Source of the DNA: Aplectana chamaeleonis
Lineage: Eukaryota; Nematoda; Chromadorea; Rhabditida; Cosmocercidae
Reading direction: 5' to 3'
Assembly (NCBI GenBank): GCA_029168955.1
Contig: JAPDOI010000427.1
Coordinates: 186,001-250,000 of the forward strand
Length of the DNA: 64,000 nt
In this document: positions 39,386 through 48,044 of the stretch, one piece after another
How the letters are laid out: the number at the start of each line of letters is the position of its first letter
How positions within the stretch are numbered: the stretch's first letter is position 1
The notes under the pieces: generated by a model
The model's database searches: none
What the model was told of the DNA's origin: nothing
What the model saw: the letters and a program-made list of their open reading frames with translations, nothing else
Made by a program: the position numbers and the translations under genes

Positions 39386-39429
39386 ACTGCCACGGCACGA
39401 ACGTACGACATCTCGGCAGCTCAGACCCC

Positions 39430-39867
39430 TCCACCACTATGCCGCTCGCACCTCCATTGGAGCTCCACACCCCGTGCCGAAGCAGCGCGCAGCCTTTGTG
39501 TCTTTTCATGGAGCCTAGTGGCACCGGAGCGACATTAAACTCGTCAGGGTGATACATACGTCTTGATGGGTTTTATACATATCGCTCCGGTGCCAGTCGG
39601 CTCGATGAGAGGACACGCAGCTCGGTCGCGCGCCTCTCACGCAAACCAGCTCAAAGTGAATAAATCAGGCCCACAACCCGTACCAAAACCCCTAATCGTC
39701 AGCTAGAATTATTTCATTGCGTGTGACACATTTCAGGTGAGCTTTTCACGATGAAGCACGAAAATATTGAATTGATGATTACCCCGTAAAAATTCAATTT
39801 TTTGTTGAACACAATGACAAAGCAAAACCAAGAGACTCGCTTCGCGGTCGGAGTGGTAGTGGCGTAC
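39430..39867. other. Probable intron of the F-BAR gene, with a perfect hairpin
   Basis: No coding signal seen. It contains a perfect 13-bp inverted repeat, GGCACCGGAGCGA at 39521-39533 and its complement at 39583-39595, about 49 nt apart. The segment lies between the outer J element and the donor site of the exon at 39868-39991, so it would be intronic if the host gene is intact. The J insertion site reconstructs to a continuous flank (TGGCCTCCCGAGGA + AGCTCAGACCCC + TCCACCACT). Confidence 0.5.
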
Positions 39868-39991
39868 CTCATGTTGACCGGCAAGCGATTCCAGCTCACG
39901 TAGTAAGTTGGCGAATGACCTGACATAGGTGAAGTTCTTGGCCGCTTCCTCGTCTTCCTTCTTCCTTCCAAGAGACTTCTTTGCAAGTGTC
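39868..39991 (-). CDS. F-BAR domain exon (TOCA/CIP4-like), downstream exon
   Basis: A 124-bp minus-strand exon bounded by a TTTCAG acceptor (just above 39991) and a GAG|GTACGC donor (just below 39868). It encodes TLAKKSLGRKKEDEEAAKN, then FTYVRSFANLLRELESLAGQ and HE. This continues the FCH/F-BAR helix begun in the exon at 40061-40176; joining at the phase-2 boundary gives KLR-TLAKK with no gap. The segment matches the pattern of TOCA-1/CIP4/FNBP1 proteins (Ala-Lys-Leu-Arg, Lys-rich stretch, LxELxxxAGQHE). These proteins bind and curve membranes and promote actin assembly. Only this piece of the gene is in view; further exons were not found. The spliced phase and open frame suggest a live gene, but a pseudogene fragment is possible. 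Confidence 0.75.
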
Positions 39992-40060
39992 CTGAAAGCA
40001 CATAATAATAGTTAGAGCGGACACGGAAAATGATATTATATGTATTCAGTTTTGGCGCAC

Positions 40061-40176
40061 CTCAGTTTCGCCGCATACTCCTCTTCAATTAAAGCTCGTT
40101 CTTTTGCAAAAGCACCTATCCGTTCAAGGAACTCTACACCCTTCTGAGTATGACCTGCGATCGCGTCCGTTTGATC
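40061..40176 (-). CDS. F-BAR domain exon (FCH region), upstream exon
   Basis: A 116-bp minus-strand exon between an ACATTTCAG acceptor and a GAG|GTGCGC donor, separated from the next exon by a 69-bp intron (39992-40060), a size usual in nematodes. It encodes DQTDAIAGHTQKGVEFLERI, then GAFAKERALIEEEYAAKLR. The FCH signature is clear: HTQKGxEFLxRxxxFxKERAxIEEEYAxKLR. It lacks the protein's first residues (usually a Trp-containing W.QFD segment), which would lie on an earlier exon upstream. A CR1-like retroelement sits immediately beyond this exon, from about 40288, apparently inside the upstream intron. Assignment to the TOCA/CIP4 group rests on motif pattern only. Confidence 0.8.
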
Positions 40177-40287
40177 CTGAAATGTGGAGAACACGATTAG
40201 TGAATTACCCCTCTGGAAAACGATGTTTCTCATTTGTTCATTAGCTAACAACACGATTGCGGTACTCTTGCTAATATGTCTCTACAG

Positions 40288-41255
40288 GTTCCTCAACTCG
40301 AAACTTCAAGAAAAGCCACGTGTTGGAGTACTTTATAGCCCCGATGGTGTGATTCTGAGGAAGGATGATGAAAAAGCCGAGTTACTGGCAAGCGTTTTTG
40401 AAGAGGCTTTCTCTGAAGCTGCCGATACGTCGAGACATTCTGTTCCCGGTGCATTTGCCGTTATGAATGACTCATGCTGGTTCCACAGGGATGAAATTTT
40501 GAATGAACTTCTACGATGGCCTAACTCTGGATCTCAAACCCCTGACGACATCCCGCTTAGTTTCATCAAAAGCGTCGCCAATGAGATTTCTGGTCCCTTA
40601 GAACACATTTTCAATCTAAGTTTTATGACGGCTGAAGTTCCTCTGAAATGGAGGCACTCATTAGTTACTCCAATACCAAAAAAGCCCCCGTTCACTAACC
40701 CGTCCAACTTCAGACCCATCAGTATTACATCTATTTTCTCGCGTCTTTTTGAAAAAATTCTCAAAAAACGGATAGTTGCACATCTCGACGGTAACCATAT
40801 TATCTCCCCTCTTCAACATGGGTTTCAGAAGAGCAAGTCCACGGTTACGGCAATGATAGAAGCGTTGAACAACTGGACAGCTCTCATCGATCAAAGAAAA
40901 AATGTGGACGTTGTTTATTTTGACTTCACCAAGGCTTTCGATATGCTTCCCCATGATAAATTGTTGCAAAAACTTACACTTGTTGGTATCCATCCGCGAA
41001 TCGTCTCATGGATTTCGTCATTTTTGACTGATAGGACGTTTTCTGTCCGCGTTAACTCGTCCTTTTCGAGTCCACGACCCGTTCATAGCGGAGTCCCACA
41101 AGGAGGAGTTCTTTCTCCCATCCTTTTCAACATCTTCACGTATGAAATCGCGAATTTGGTCACTCACTTCGGCACCGGGTTCAGTGCTTTTGCTGATGAT
41201 ATCAAAGTTTATCATGAGGTTTCTTCCCCTGGGTGCTGTGAGTCTTTACAGCAAG
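40288..41255 (+). pseudogene. Reverse transcriptase, N-terminal part (CR1-like)
   Basis: Open plus-strand frame. It starts within LNSKLQEKPRVGVLYSPDG and DDEKAELLASVFEEAF (linker before the polymerase), then PDDIPLSFIKSVANEISGPL, HSLVTPIPKKPP and NFRPISITSIFSRLFEKIL. Next come VVYFDFTKAFDMLPHDKL (first catalytic Asp), SGVPQGGVLSPILFNIF and FSAFADDIKVYHEV (FADD catalytic box). The frame then runs into the hAT terminus at 41256. The upstream boundary at about 40288 is estimated from where polymerase-linker similarity begins; the residues before it come from the host intron. Confidence 0.9.
41248..41255. repeat. 8-bp target-site duplication, left (hAT)
   Basis: ACAGCAAG at 41248-41255 is repeated exactly at 45928-45935. 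An 8-bp duplication is diagnostic of hAT-superfamily insertion, and it falls inside the reverse transcriptase coding sequence. Confidence 0.95.
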
Positions 41256-41401
41256 CAGGGTCAAGCGGGGTTGCGGAATTCCGCAACGGGGGGGGGGGGC
41301 GCAAAATTTTGGACCAAAAATGGAGGGGGTTCGCAAAAATTTTGGACCAAAAACGAAAATTTCTGGAAGTGATTGGAAAATGAAACAAACGGTATTGAAC
41401 A

Positions 41402-42089
41402 TCATAAGGTAGTTTTTGGGAAGCGATGACCGAGTAGGAAACACTCACGTCTCTGATCTGCCTTCTTTGCACGCTTCAATAAACTCTGTGCTCTGGAGGT
41501 GGCAGAGTCCGTCCCTTTATGCACATTGGAAAGACCCTGGCGAGGATGAAGCCATTGGTACGCCAGTTTCATAGGATCTACAGTTAGAACACCGGGGTCA
41601 CTCCGGTAGAACTCATTGAAGGACTCCTCAGCTGTCTTCAAGATGCAGTACTTCCCTATCAGTTTGATAGAGTTTGGAATGGAGGCATGCCTTTTGTCAG
41701 CGCCGACGACTCTTTCATCCTTAATGTAGTTGGGATATCCTCGCGAAGCCGCATTAGCGTCGCGCGGCTTACATAGTTTGGAGTGTTCCAAATCTCTGGA
41801 GTTGCAGTAAATAAAGTCCAATATAATGTGCCTGTCCAGAGCGTATGGAAAATCTTGAGAAGCGTCCTCTCCTGGAGACAAATATCTATCGATTTGATCT
41901 TCAAGATCGTTGTAGAATTCTATGACATGGGTTTCCACGTCATGTATTTTCATACCACTTTCGTATACTTTGCCGAGTACAAGGGAGTTGAGGCTGTCGA
42001 CGTCGAAATCTGGCGCATCAACGTAGTGGTAGGTGAACGCGGAGCTGTCAGTTTCCGTAGGTATTCCCCGCCTCGCGTTTGCATGTCTA
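41402..42089 (-). pseudogene. hAT transposase remnant, C-terminal piece
   Basis: Minus-strand frame continuing the transposase beyond the K insertion. Visible stretches include TYHYVDAPDFDVDSLNSLVL, VETHVIEFYNDLEDQIDRYL and HPRQGLSNVHKGTDSATSRA. No hAT C-terminal dimerisation signature (W..L...YP.L...A) is recognisable. When the K insertion is discounted, the frame is one base out of register with the upstream piece, so at least one extra frameshift exists. The assignment rests mainly on position within the hAT ends and continuity with the piece at 42613-43469. Confidence 0.6.
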
Positions 42090-42098
42090 GATTCCGGA
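42090..42098. repeat. 9-bp target-site duplication, left (K fragment)
   Basis: GATTCCGGA at 42090-42098 is repeated at 42604-42612. It brackets the K retrotransposon fragment inside the hAT transposase. Confidence 0.88.
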
Positions 42099-42603
42099 GG
42101 TCGCTCACCCCAACTATCACTTGCTATCATCCAACCCCCCTCATTCCCGCAGCATCCGTGCACCGTTGTATGCTGCTGTCTCTGTAAATGACCGTCAACG
42201 TTGGGCGACCTCAGAGCTCAACCGGAAAAGGCTCCTGCAGATGGAGCACACCAGATTCGTCAATGAATACCTCTCCTGTGCCCCTCCCAATTCTATACTC
42301 GATGGTGTACCGCCCAAGGTCGATGATAGTGAGATGGATCTACCAAGACGCTCCCGAGTAATTTTGGCAGGTCTTCGCTGTGGACATTCCTCATTCCTGA
42401 AGGCCTATGTCCATAGGATCGATCCATCGGTCCCCGACGTATGTCCTGACTGAAATGGCACAGGGCATGATTCATTACATTTATTTTCATGCCCAGCTCG
42501 ACCAACTTCACTGACAGCTCTGGATATGTGGAAGAAACCGTGCGATGTGGCCGCCTTCCTGCGCCTATGAGAAGATGCTCGTTGTGGCCGATAAGAAGAA
42601 GAA
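42099..42603 (+). mobile_element. K family non-LTR retrotransposon, 5'-truncated copy
   Basis: A 505-bp plus-strand insertion flanked by a 9-bp duplication, ending in GATAAGAAGAAGAA. It encodes only the polymerase C terminus: NDRQRWATSELNRKRLLQME, NSILDGVPPKVDDSEMDLP, RSRVILAGLRCGHSSFLKAY, RIDPSVPDVCPD, a TGA, then GHDSLHLFSCPARPTSLTAL and DMWKKPCDVAAFLRL. This resembles J but is clearly another family; its closest relative here is at 54518-55297. Being 5'-truncated with a 3' GAA tail fits target-primed reverse transcription. It is dead on arrival, plus one stop. Confidence 0.88.
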
Positions 42604-42612
42604 GATTCCGGA

Positions 42613-43469
42613 ATTCTTGTAATGCGAGCAAGTCCGACCTCAGCTCGTTTGCACCTATAAAGCCTTTGAATTTCTTCGGGTCGTATAGGAGAAGGTAAGA
42701 TGTGGTTAGTCCTCCTGTGCCCTTGCTTTTATCGTAATATCGAAATGAGTAGTCCACGTTGACGCGTTCAGTTTTTGTCGGCGCGCTCCTCGATTTCACA
42801 ATTCCACTATCCATCAAGTATTTCTCGACCATAGCTTTCATTTTGCATCCTCCTGGACCTAGCAGGTGTCTGAAATACCTCCATTTTGATAGAAAGTCAA
42901 CCATCAGGCTATCCTCGTACTGAAGTTGTTCTGAGAGTGTCGACAAATAGTGGAGAGTGTTGTTGACATGCTGGAGCAGAATAACTGTTCTCCCATCCTT
43001 CAAAATCCATGCTGCGACTTTGGCTCTGTCCTTCGTTTGGCGAGTAGTGTGAGAGTTCTCGAAATTATTGAGGCTCTCAACTAGGACGGGGTAATTGCGA
43101 AGAACTTTCGAAAGCGACTGTTGAAGGCTTGACGACCACCGAATCGCATGAAGAGCACCCATCTTCAGGTAAGAGAAGCTCATCGCTTTCGCGACCCCTT
43201 TGTAGATGTTTCTTCCGTGAGAAGCCATTGTGGATTCAAAGATGTTGTGCATCTCCATCACAATTTCTTGAGCTAGGCGGAAGGCATATCCCTTTTGAGC
43301 GGTAACTATCAGTGGGCGTCTCAGTATGAATGAAATCAGAGAAAATATAATAACATTTGAACGAGTATTTTACCTCGTCAAAATAAACTGGTGTAGATGA
43401 GGAGGACATAGTGATTATGCAAGGTGTCGCTTCAATTGTCTGCAAATAAGCTTCACAGAACAAATACAC
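42613..43469 (-). pseudogene. hAT transposase remnant, central piece (KIAA1586-like)
   Basis: The minus strand reads TAQKGYAFRLAQEIVMEMHN, then SHGRNIYKGVAKAMSFSYLK, ALHAIRWSSSLQQSLSKVL and RNYPVLVESLNNFEN. After that come IVKSRSAPTKTERVNVDYSF and LRSDLLALQEFRN, up to the K insertion. The RWxxSLxxxxxxxxxNYPxLxESL pattern is typical of hAT transposases related to KIAA1586-type proteins. A second copy at about 52222-52600 reads HRVRWAASLQSSVQNILSNY, confirming homology. Upstream, 43375-43469 (VYLFCEAYLQTIEATPCIIT) may belong to an earlier exon; GAG|GTAAAA at about 43374 and an AG near 43321 could bound a ~54-bp intron, but the phase does not fit cleanly. The N-terminal DNA-binding part is absent. 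Confidence 0.78.
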
Positions 43470-43691
43470 TTTGATTCCGCCAACGAGATGTCATGTGCAC
43501 TCAATGAAACGAAGTCTTGTAGGGGAAGAAAAATTGGAGAATTAAGGATGTGAATGTATACGAGAACACGTATGCCATGATAGATCAAGGGACATGCCAG
43601 GATAAGATTTTACACGAAAGTATATATGCAATGATAGATCAATGGAGACGCGTAAATGAGAACTTAAGATGCGGCACACCTGCTTGCGGCA

Positions 43692-43747
43692 TGGCGCAGT
43701 GGCAGTGCGCGCTGTTACTAGGGGATGTGGATAGCGAGTTCGAAGCC
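43692..43747 (+). promoter_or_regulatory. tRNA-like A box/B box pair (possible SINE head)
   Basis: TGGCGCAGTGG at 43692-43702 is a perfect pol III A box (TRGYNNARYGG) with a D-arm-like GCGC stem around AGTGGCAGT. GAGTTCGAAGCC at 43736-43747 is close to a B box (GGTTCGANNCC). The 33-nt spacing fits an internal tRNA promoter. The anticodon arm does not pair, so it is not a functional tRNA; a tRNA-derived SINE remnant inside the hAT element is possible. Confidence 0.35.
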
Positions 43748-44456
43748 TTGTCGCTGCTTTCGATTTTGCTATTTTGCAAAACACTCATATTCATCGGCAT
43801 GTGAGCTGACAAGCATTACATTCACATTTGTGAGACTTTTAGATGAGACATGAAATTTTTAAAACAGCGATTCAGCCGCAAATTAAACGAATTTCCGGAA
43901 AAGTGAGAAATTAAGGTGAAATTAGGGTTATGAATTCCTCAATGTGCACTAAACCAAGTTTTAGGGCCCTAAGTAACCTTAAACCGTAGCTACGACTAAG
44001 TTCCTAGGGGCTTGTCACCATTTTGTTAAGATCAGAATCATTCCGCAACGTCAAACCACACTAATTTTTAAGATTTTTCGAATTTCGAAAAAAGATTCTG
44101 ATTCCCCATAGAAATCCCCAGGAATGATCCCCAACACAACCCCGGGTTTGCTAAACCCGAAACGCAAGGGTTAGCAAACCCTTTTCACGTTGCGGAAACC
44201 GTTGCGGAATTCGGGGGGTTTCGCGTGTTTTCCGCAACGGAGAGATCGTCTTTAGAAAAAGTTTTTTTAACGCAAAAGACTGCGCGCGAAACTTTCAGCG
44301 TATAGAACTCATTGACCCCTAAAAGTTTGTCAGATCGCCCCTGGGTTTCACATACCCAGGGTCCCTCCCTTTAGCCGTTTTGGAGCAACCGCGCTCTAAT
44401 CAAAATTGTCGCGCAAAAGATTCCTGCGGCTGCGTCGGCGCAACCGCGGAGCTTTT

Positions 44457-45084
44457 TCTCAGAACGTCGGAGGGCCGTGTGCCCGGGAATTTCCGACCAA
44501 GGGCGAGCGGCGGGGGCCATGTTTTGCGAGCGGAGAATCATCAGGCGCGAGGCGGGGCGCCACCAAATTTCGTTAGCTCGGTCCTGCAGGGAAAATTCGA
44601 AACAGAGGAAAACATGTTCGCTCAGGCAAATCGTATTACACGTTGAACGCTAGAATCAAACCCGTGCCACATACGGAGCACAATTTTATGATAAGTTCAC
44701 AGCAGGCAGCCTCGAGTAAGTAGTTACTTACATCATCGCGCACTTCGCGCGGTGGCAGTAAGGTAAGTTCCCCAGTCTATCGATTAGACTTGAATGGGAC
44801 ACCCACCATGGGGTTTCGAAAATTTTGGAGAAAGGTAGAGCACCCGCCCAGGGTGTGGGAGGGATGGTTCCCGCAGATCGTTATACAAGGAATCAATCAC
44901 TTAAGCGATGACACCGTGGAAATAATCTGCCCGGGCCCCGCGCCCTTTCGCTTGAATGTCCGGGCTTCGCGCCCATTATGAGTCATGGGGCTGGGGCGGG
45001 GACCTGTTGGGCGCCAGGCGCGGAGGGGGGCCCCGCCTCGCTGAGTGGTGGGTACGGGGACGCGGCCCTCCGACGTTCTGAGTT
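44457..45084. repeat. Inverted repeat in the non-coding half of the hAT
   Basis: TCAGAACGTCGGAGGGCC at about 44459-44476 is the reverse complement of GGCCCTCCGACGTTCTGA at about 45064-45081, with further GC-rich similarity inward. The interior (GGGCCCCGCGCCCTTTCGC and the like) is strongly GC-rich compared with its surroundings. It is probably another miniature element inserted in the hAT. No target duplication was established. Confidence 0.5.
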
Positions 45085-45208
45085 TTTCCAAAGCTTCTCA
45101 TTTTTTGGTGATTTCTTGGGTGTAGGTGGGGTTCTGTTTAGTAAATAACATTTTTTTGTATTAAAATAGTTAGTAAATGGTATGTCTGCCCTCCTTCTGT
45201 GTTTCTAG

Positions 45209-45415
45209 TCTCGTTTTCTCCTAATCTAGTCTCGTTTTCTTCTATTCTAGTCTCGTTTTCTTCTGATCTAGTCTCGTTTTCTTCTATTCTAGTCTCGTTT
45301 TCTATTCTAGTCTCGTTTTCTTCTATTTTTAGTCTCGTTTTTTCTAATCTAGTCTCGTTTTCTTCTATTCTAGTCTCGTTTTCTATTCTAGTCTCGTTTT
45401 CTTCTATTCTAGTCA
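45209..45415. repeat. Minisatellite, 14-21 bp units (CTAGTCTCGTTTTCTTCTAT)
   Basis: About eleven tandem units of TCTAGTCTCGTTTTCTTCTAT and shorter variants (some lacking TTC) run from about 45209 to 45415. On either strand they give low-complexity open frames (minus: repeated ENETRIE), which are not real genes. It lies within the hAT element. Confidence 0.9.
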
Positions 45416-45927
45416 CGTAGGTATGGCGCTTCGGGAAACAAGAACGATTCTAGTGTGCTGCCGGAAAGCCGATACCGTGATCCCTGCCGTTCTTCTACAG
45501 ATTCAGGTACAGTACAAAATATAGCAAGTGTTGTGGAATTTCATTCAAATTATACCAATACAAGTGTCATTATCAGTATTCGAGCTGCATTCAGTTTCTC
45601 ATGCAGTTAAGAGAAACGAAAGCTCGATGAATGAAGTGTGTCATGGGCATGAATATGGGAAGCACTGATTTCTAACTACTTGTTATCAAATTTTTGAGTG
45701 AAATGAGAACAGATATGCTGCAATGTTCTTCAGCTTTCGCGACCAGGTCGGTAAATAACATTTCGAAACAGAAAAATTGACGTTTTTTCCCGAAAAAAAA
45801 TTTACTGCCTAATTTCTGCCGGAGGGGAGGGGGCTCGCAAAAAAAATCGATTTTGAAAAAAAATTTCGAAGGTGGTGGGGGGGTCGCTCCGATTTTTAAA
45901 AATTCCGCAACGCCCCGCTTGACCCTG

Positions 45928-45935
45928 ACAGCAAG
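45928..45935. repeat. 8-bp target-site duplication, right (hAT)
   Basis: ACAGCAAG, an exact match to 41248-41255. The retroelement coding frame resumes here. Confidence 0.95.
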
Positions 45936-46710
45936 CAGTCAATGCTATCAGCATGTGGTCTCGTGATTGGGATCTGCCCCTGTCTAAGGAAAAGACCAAA
46001 ATTCTCCACCTCGGTGCCAACAATCATAACTTCAATTATACCATTGAAGGAGCTCCCATTGAGATCACTGATCAGATAACTGATCTTGGTTTCGTCATCA
46101 CTGGGAGTCTTAGCTTCGATGCGCATTGTGAGGTCACGTCGAGGAAGGCTACTGTTGCAGTGAATAAGATATTCAGAGCTTTGGCGACACGTAATCCATC
46201 TGTGCTTATAAGAGCCTACACCACCTACGTGAGGCCAATTCTTGAATATGGCACGCCGGTGTTTAATCCCTACAAAATGAAGGACATCAACTGTTTGGAG
46301 AAAGTCCAGAACAACTTCACAAGGAAATTGTTTATTAGGATGCATGGTTTCGTTTATGGCCGCATACCCGATTCCGTGCAGAGAAATGAGCTATTTCATT
46401 TGAAACCGTTATCCCTCAGAAAAGTGGAGAATGACTTACTTCTTCTCCACAAGATCCTGTTTGGCGTAGATTTCGGTCTTAAACCTGAGGACCTTGTGAC
46501 AACGAGAGAGTCAACCACTAGGGGTGTAAAGCCATTGATGGTAGGACTTCGGCGTATTTTGGCTACCGTAATCCGGGAATCGCTTCAGGACCCAAAGCCC
46601 GATTTCTCTTGACATCGGAACCGCTTCGCAGCTTCATTCAGTTCAATCACGATCGTTTCCGGTACAATTTCGCTCTGGAGCGTACTAGGTCATCAATGTA
46701 GAGGTTGGAT
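45936..46710 (+). pseudogene. Reverse transcriptase, C-terminal part (CR1-like)
   Basis: The plus frame resumes with AVNAISMWSRDWDLPLSKEK and KILHLGANNH, then TDQITDLGFVITGSLSFDAH, IFRALATRNPSVLIRAYTTY, VRPILEYGTPVFNPYKMKDI and LEKVQNNFTRKLFIRMHG. This is the thumb region downstream of the catalytic box. In this frame it stops at about 46612. A frameshift near 46590 brings in the true C terminus (RFLLTSEPLRSFIQFNHDRF, then RYNFALERTRSSM), which ends at a stop near 46698. Confidence 0.88.
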
Positions 46711-46720
46711 AACATCAGAA

Positions 46721-47582
46721 CTTGTCATCGCAGCGATTTTTTCAAACTCTCAAGCCTATTGTCCTCGAACTCTACGCGTGATAGCTTAGAAAAGGGCACT
46801 CAAACTGAAAATCTTCCATTGTGTTCATTATTGACTTCATAGGCCTCCTGACTCTCCTGATTTTGCGAGGGAAGGAAAACCCCGGGTTGGTGACAACTTA
46901 GCGGAGTGTGGAAAACCACGGTGTATACCCAGAAATCGTTCGTTGCGGAAGTTTATGCAATGAACTACTTCGCAAATTTTCCTTGGGTGAAGCCATAAAT
47001 GGGATCCTAACAAACAAGAATTCCCATGATTTCTGTTTTCGCGAAGAATTTTTTCAAGGTAATATTTTTTGCAGAGCCTGCTCTACTCATAAGGCGCACG
47101 GAAAATTTTCCACCAAATCAACTAGAAGTATTCAAACTACGGAGCGTCACTATTTAGGTGTGATTCACATGCCTCTGCCAATTCATTCTTCTGCCTCTAC
47201 TGCCTGATCTCACTCTTTCGGCTAAGAAAACCCTAGGCTCCGAATTAAGGAAAATCAAGCGTTCGCGGGAAAGCAAGAAAATGCTTAATTCAAGAAAAGA
47301 TTATCTCATTCTCAAATAACGAAAAGTTGTATTCAAATTAATCGAAGAGCATTGTAGTGTTGACTGCAGTTTGAAAAACTTGAAATAAATAAAGCTTCTC
47401 CAAGGAATATTGGAATAGTAAAGCTCTTCATCTAAAAACTCTTCCAGCCCATTTCAGAATGCTATTCATATTCTTCGAGGAAATTCTTCGAAACCCTCCC
47501 GCTTCAGTGGTGAATGAGGGGTTAGGAAAGCTAATCGATATAACGAAAGGTGGTGAGTGAAACAGCCAATCTAAAGGGCGGA
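46721..47582. other. No gene seen; probable retroelement 3' flank
   Basis: AT-rich sequence without long open frames beyond about 100 codons and without recognisable domains. It follows the decayed C terminus of the CR1-like element and precedes an inverted fragment of the same element. No (GAA)n or other clear 3' tail was seen. Confidence 0.4.
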
Positions 47583-47676
47583 AGGAAATCGGGCTTTGGG
47601 CCCTAAAGCGATTGCCCGATAACGGTAGCCAAAATACGCCGAAGTCCTACCATCAATGGCTTTACTAGGGGTGGCC
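47583..47676 (-). pseudogene. Inverted fragment of the CR1-like element
   Basis: About 94 bp on the minus strand reads PLVKPLMVGLRRILATVIGQ, then SL and GPKPDF, close to the segment at 46524-46606 (GVKPLMVGLRRILATVIRES) of the plus-strand copy, with nucleotide similarity throughout. It is a second, opposite-strand copy, broken at its 5' side by the Mutator-like insertion at 47686. I could not recognise continuing similarity beyond the other end of that insertion. Confidence 0.8.
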
Positions 47677-47685
47677 CCATCAAAC
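47677..47685. repeat. 9-bp target-site duplication, left (Mutator-like)
   Basis: CCATCAAAC at 47677-47685 is repeated exactly at 49623-49631. Confidence 0.9.
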
Positions 47686-48044
47686 GGCTGCATTTTTTGC
47701 GACGGGGTCGACTGCGGCGCGGTCGCGGCGCGCCCCTACTGGCGCTTCGCCAGAGCACGGTTTCCGCCCACGTTCCTTATGGTAAAAGGAAGAGTCGTGA
47801 AAGAATATTAGCATGTATTCCTTTTTAAACATCAACAACTTGTACAGAGCTGTCATAAATGAAACATTTATTGGTTTCGCTCGTTTCAAGGGAGTCTGCA
47901 AACGGACGCGATGAAATGGGTCAAAGGTTTTCCTCGCGGGAACTAAAAATGCTTTCAAACCGGATGTTTCCAATATATTCCAATATATCTAACCATTCAG
48001 AGATAAATTTTTCCAAATGTATCCGTTGAGATCGAGTGCACATA

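Larger units (their letters stand above)
32471..39420 (-). mobile_element. J family non-LTR retrotransposon, outer copy (split)
   Basis: Full-length minus-strand element of about 3.49 kb, split by a younger copy of the same family at 33493-36942. The 5' end is near 39420 (CGGCAGC) and the 3' end is a (GAA)n tail, read as TTCTTC at 32471-32498. The flanks share AGCTCAGACCCC (32459-32470 and 39418-39429), a target-site duplication of roughly 9-12 bp, the ambiguity being the element's own terminal GC. Encoded order: 2A-like motif, PHD-like finger, AP-type endonuclease, reverse transcriptase, C-terminal zinc-binding-like tail. The inner insertion falls in the reverse transcriptase, after the AAKSSV segment. 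Several frameshifts make it inactive. The clade is uncertain; jockey or CR1 group is likely. Confidence 0.9.
41256..45927 (-). mobile_element. hAT DNA transposon (4.67 kb) with transposase remnant
   Basis: Starts CAGGGTCAAGCGGGG and ends CCCCGCTTGACCCTG. The inverted ends share CAGGGTCAAGCGGGG followed, after a short indel, by TTGCGGAATT. It is flanked by the 8-bp duplication ACAGCAAG. CAGGG ends plus an 8-bp duplication define hAT. Near the left end, TTTTGGACCAAAAA occurs twice; the octamer TTGCGGAA or its complement recurs at both ends and near 44040, 44190 and 44230, plausible subterminal transposase sites. A minus-strand transposase remnant occupies 41402-43469 and is broken by a K retrotransposon fragment (42099-42603). 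The right half is mostly non-coding, with inverted repeats and a minisatellite. Confidence 0.93.
40288..46720 (+). mobile_element. CR1-like non-LTR retrotransposon fragment, split by hAT
   Basis: A 5'-truncated plus-strand retroelement covers 40288-41255 and resumes at 45928 after the hAT transposon. If the hAT and one copy of its 8-bp duplication are discounted, the frame continues without a break: SLQQA is followed by VNAISMWSRDWDLPLSKEKT. No endonuclease domain is present. The C-terminal part is shifted into another frame near 46590. The element lies next to the F-BAR exons, in the opposite orientation. The block style (SGVPQGGVLSPILFNIF, FADDIKVY, YVRPILEYGTPVFNP) resembles CR1-group elements known from nematodes; clade placement is an inference. 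Confidence 0.88.

Noticed and set aside
43321..43374. Intron in the hAT transposase (GTAAAA ... ACTGAG)
   Set aside because: Joining at these sites does not lead into the conserved TAQKGY frame, so splicing cannot be supported.
45138..45416. Glu/Arg-rich repeat protein on the minus strand (ENETRIE repeats)
   Set aside because: It is a translation of the TCTAGTCTCG minisatellite within the non-coding part of the hAT.
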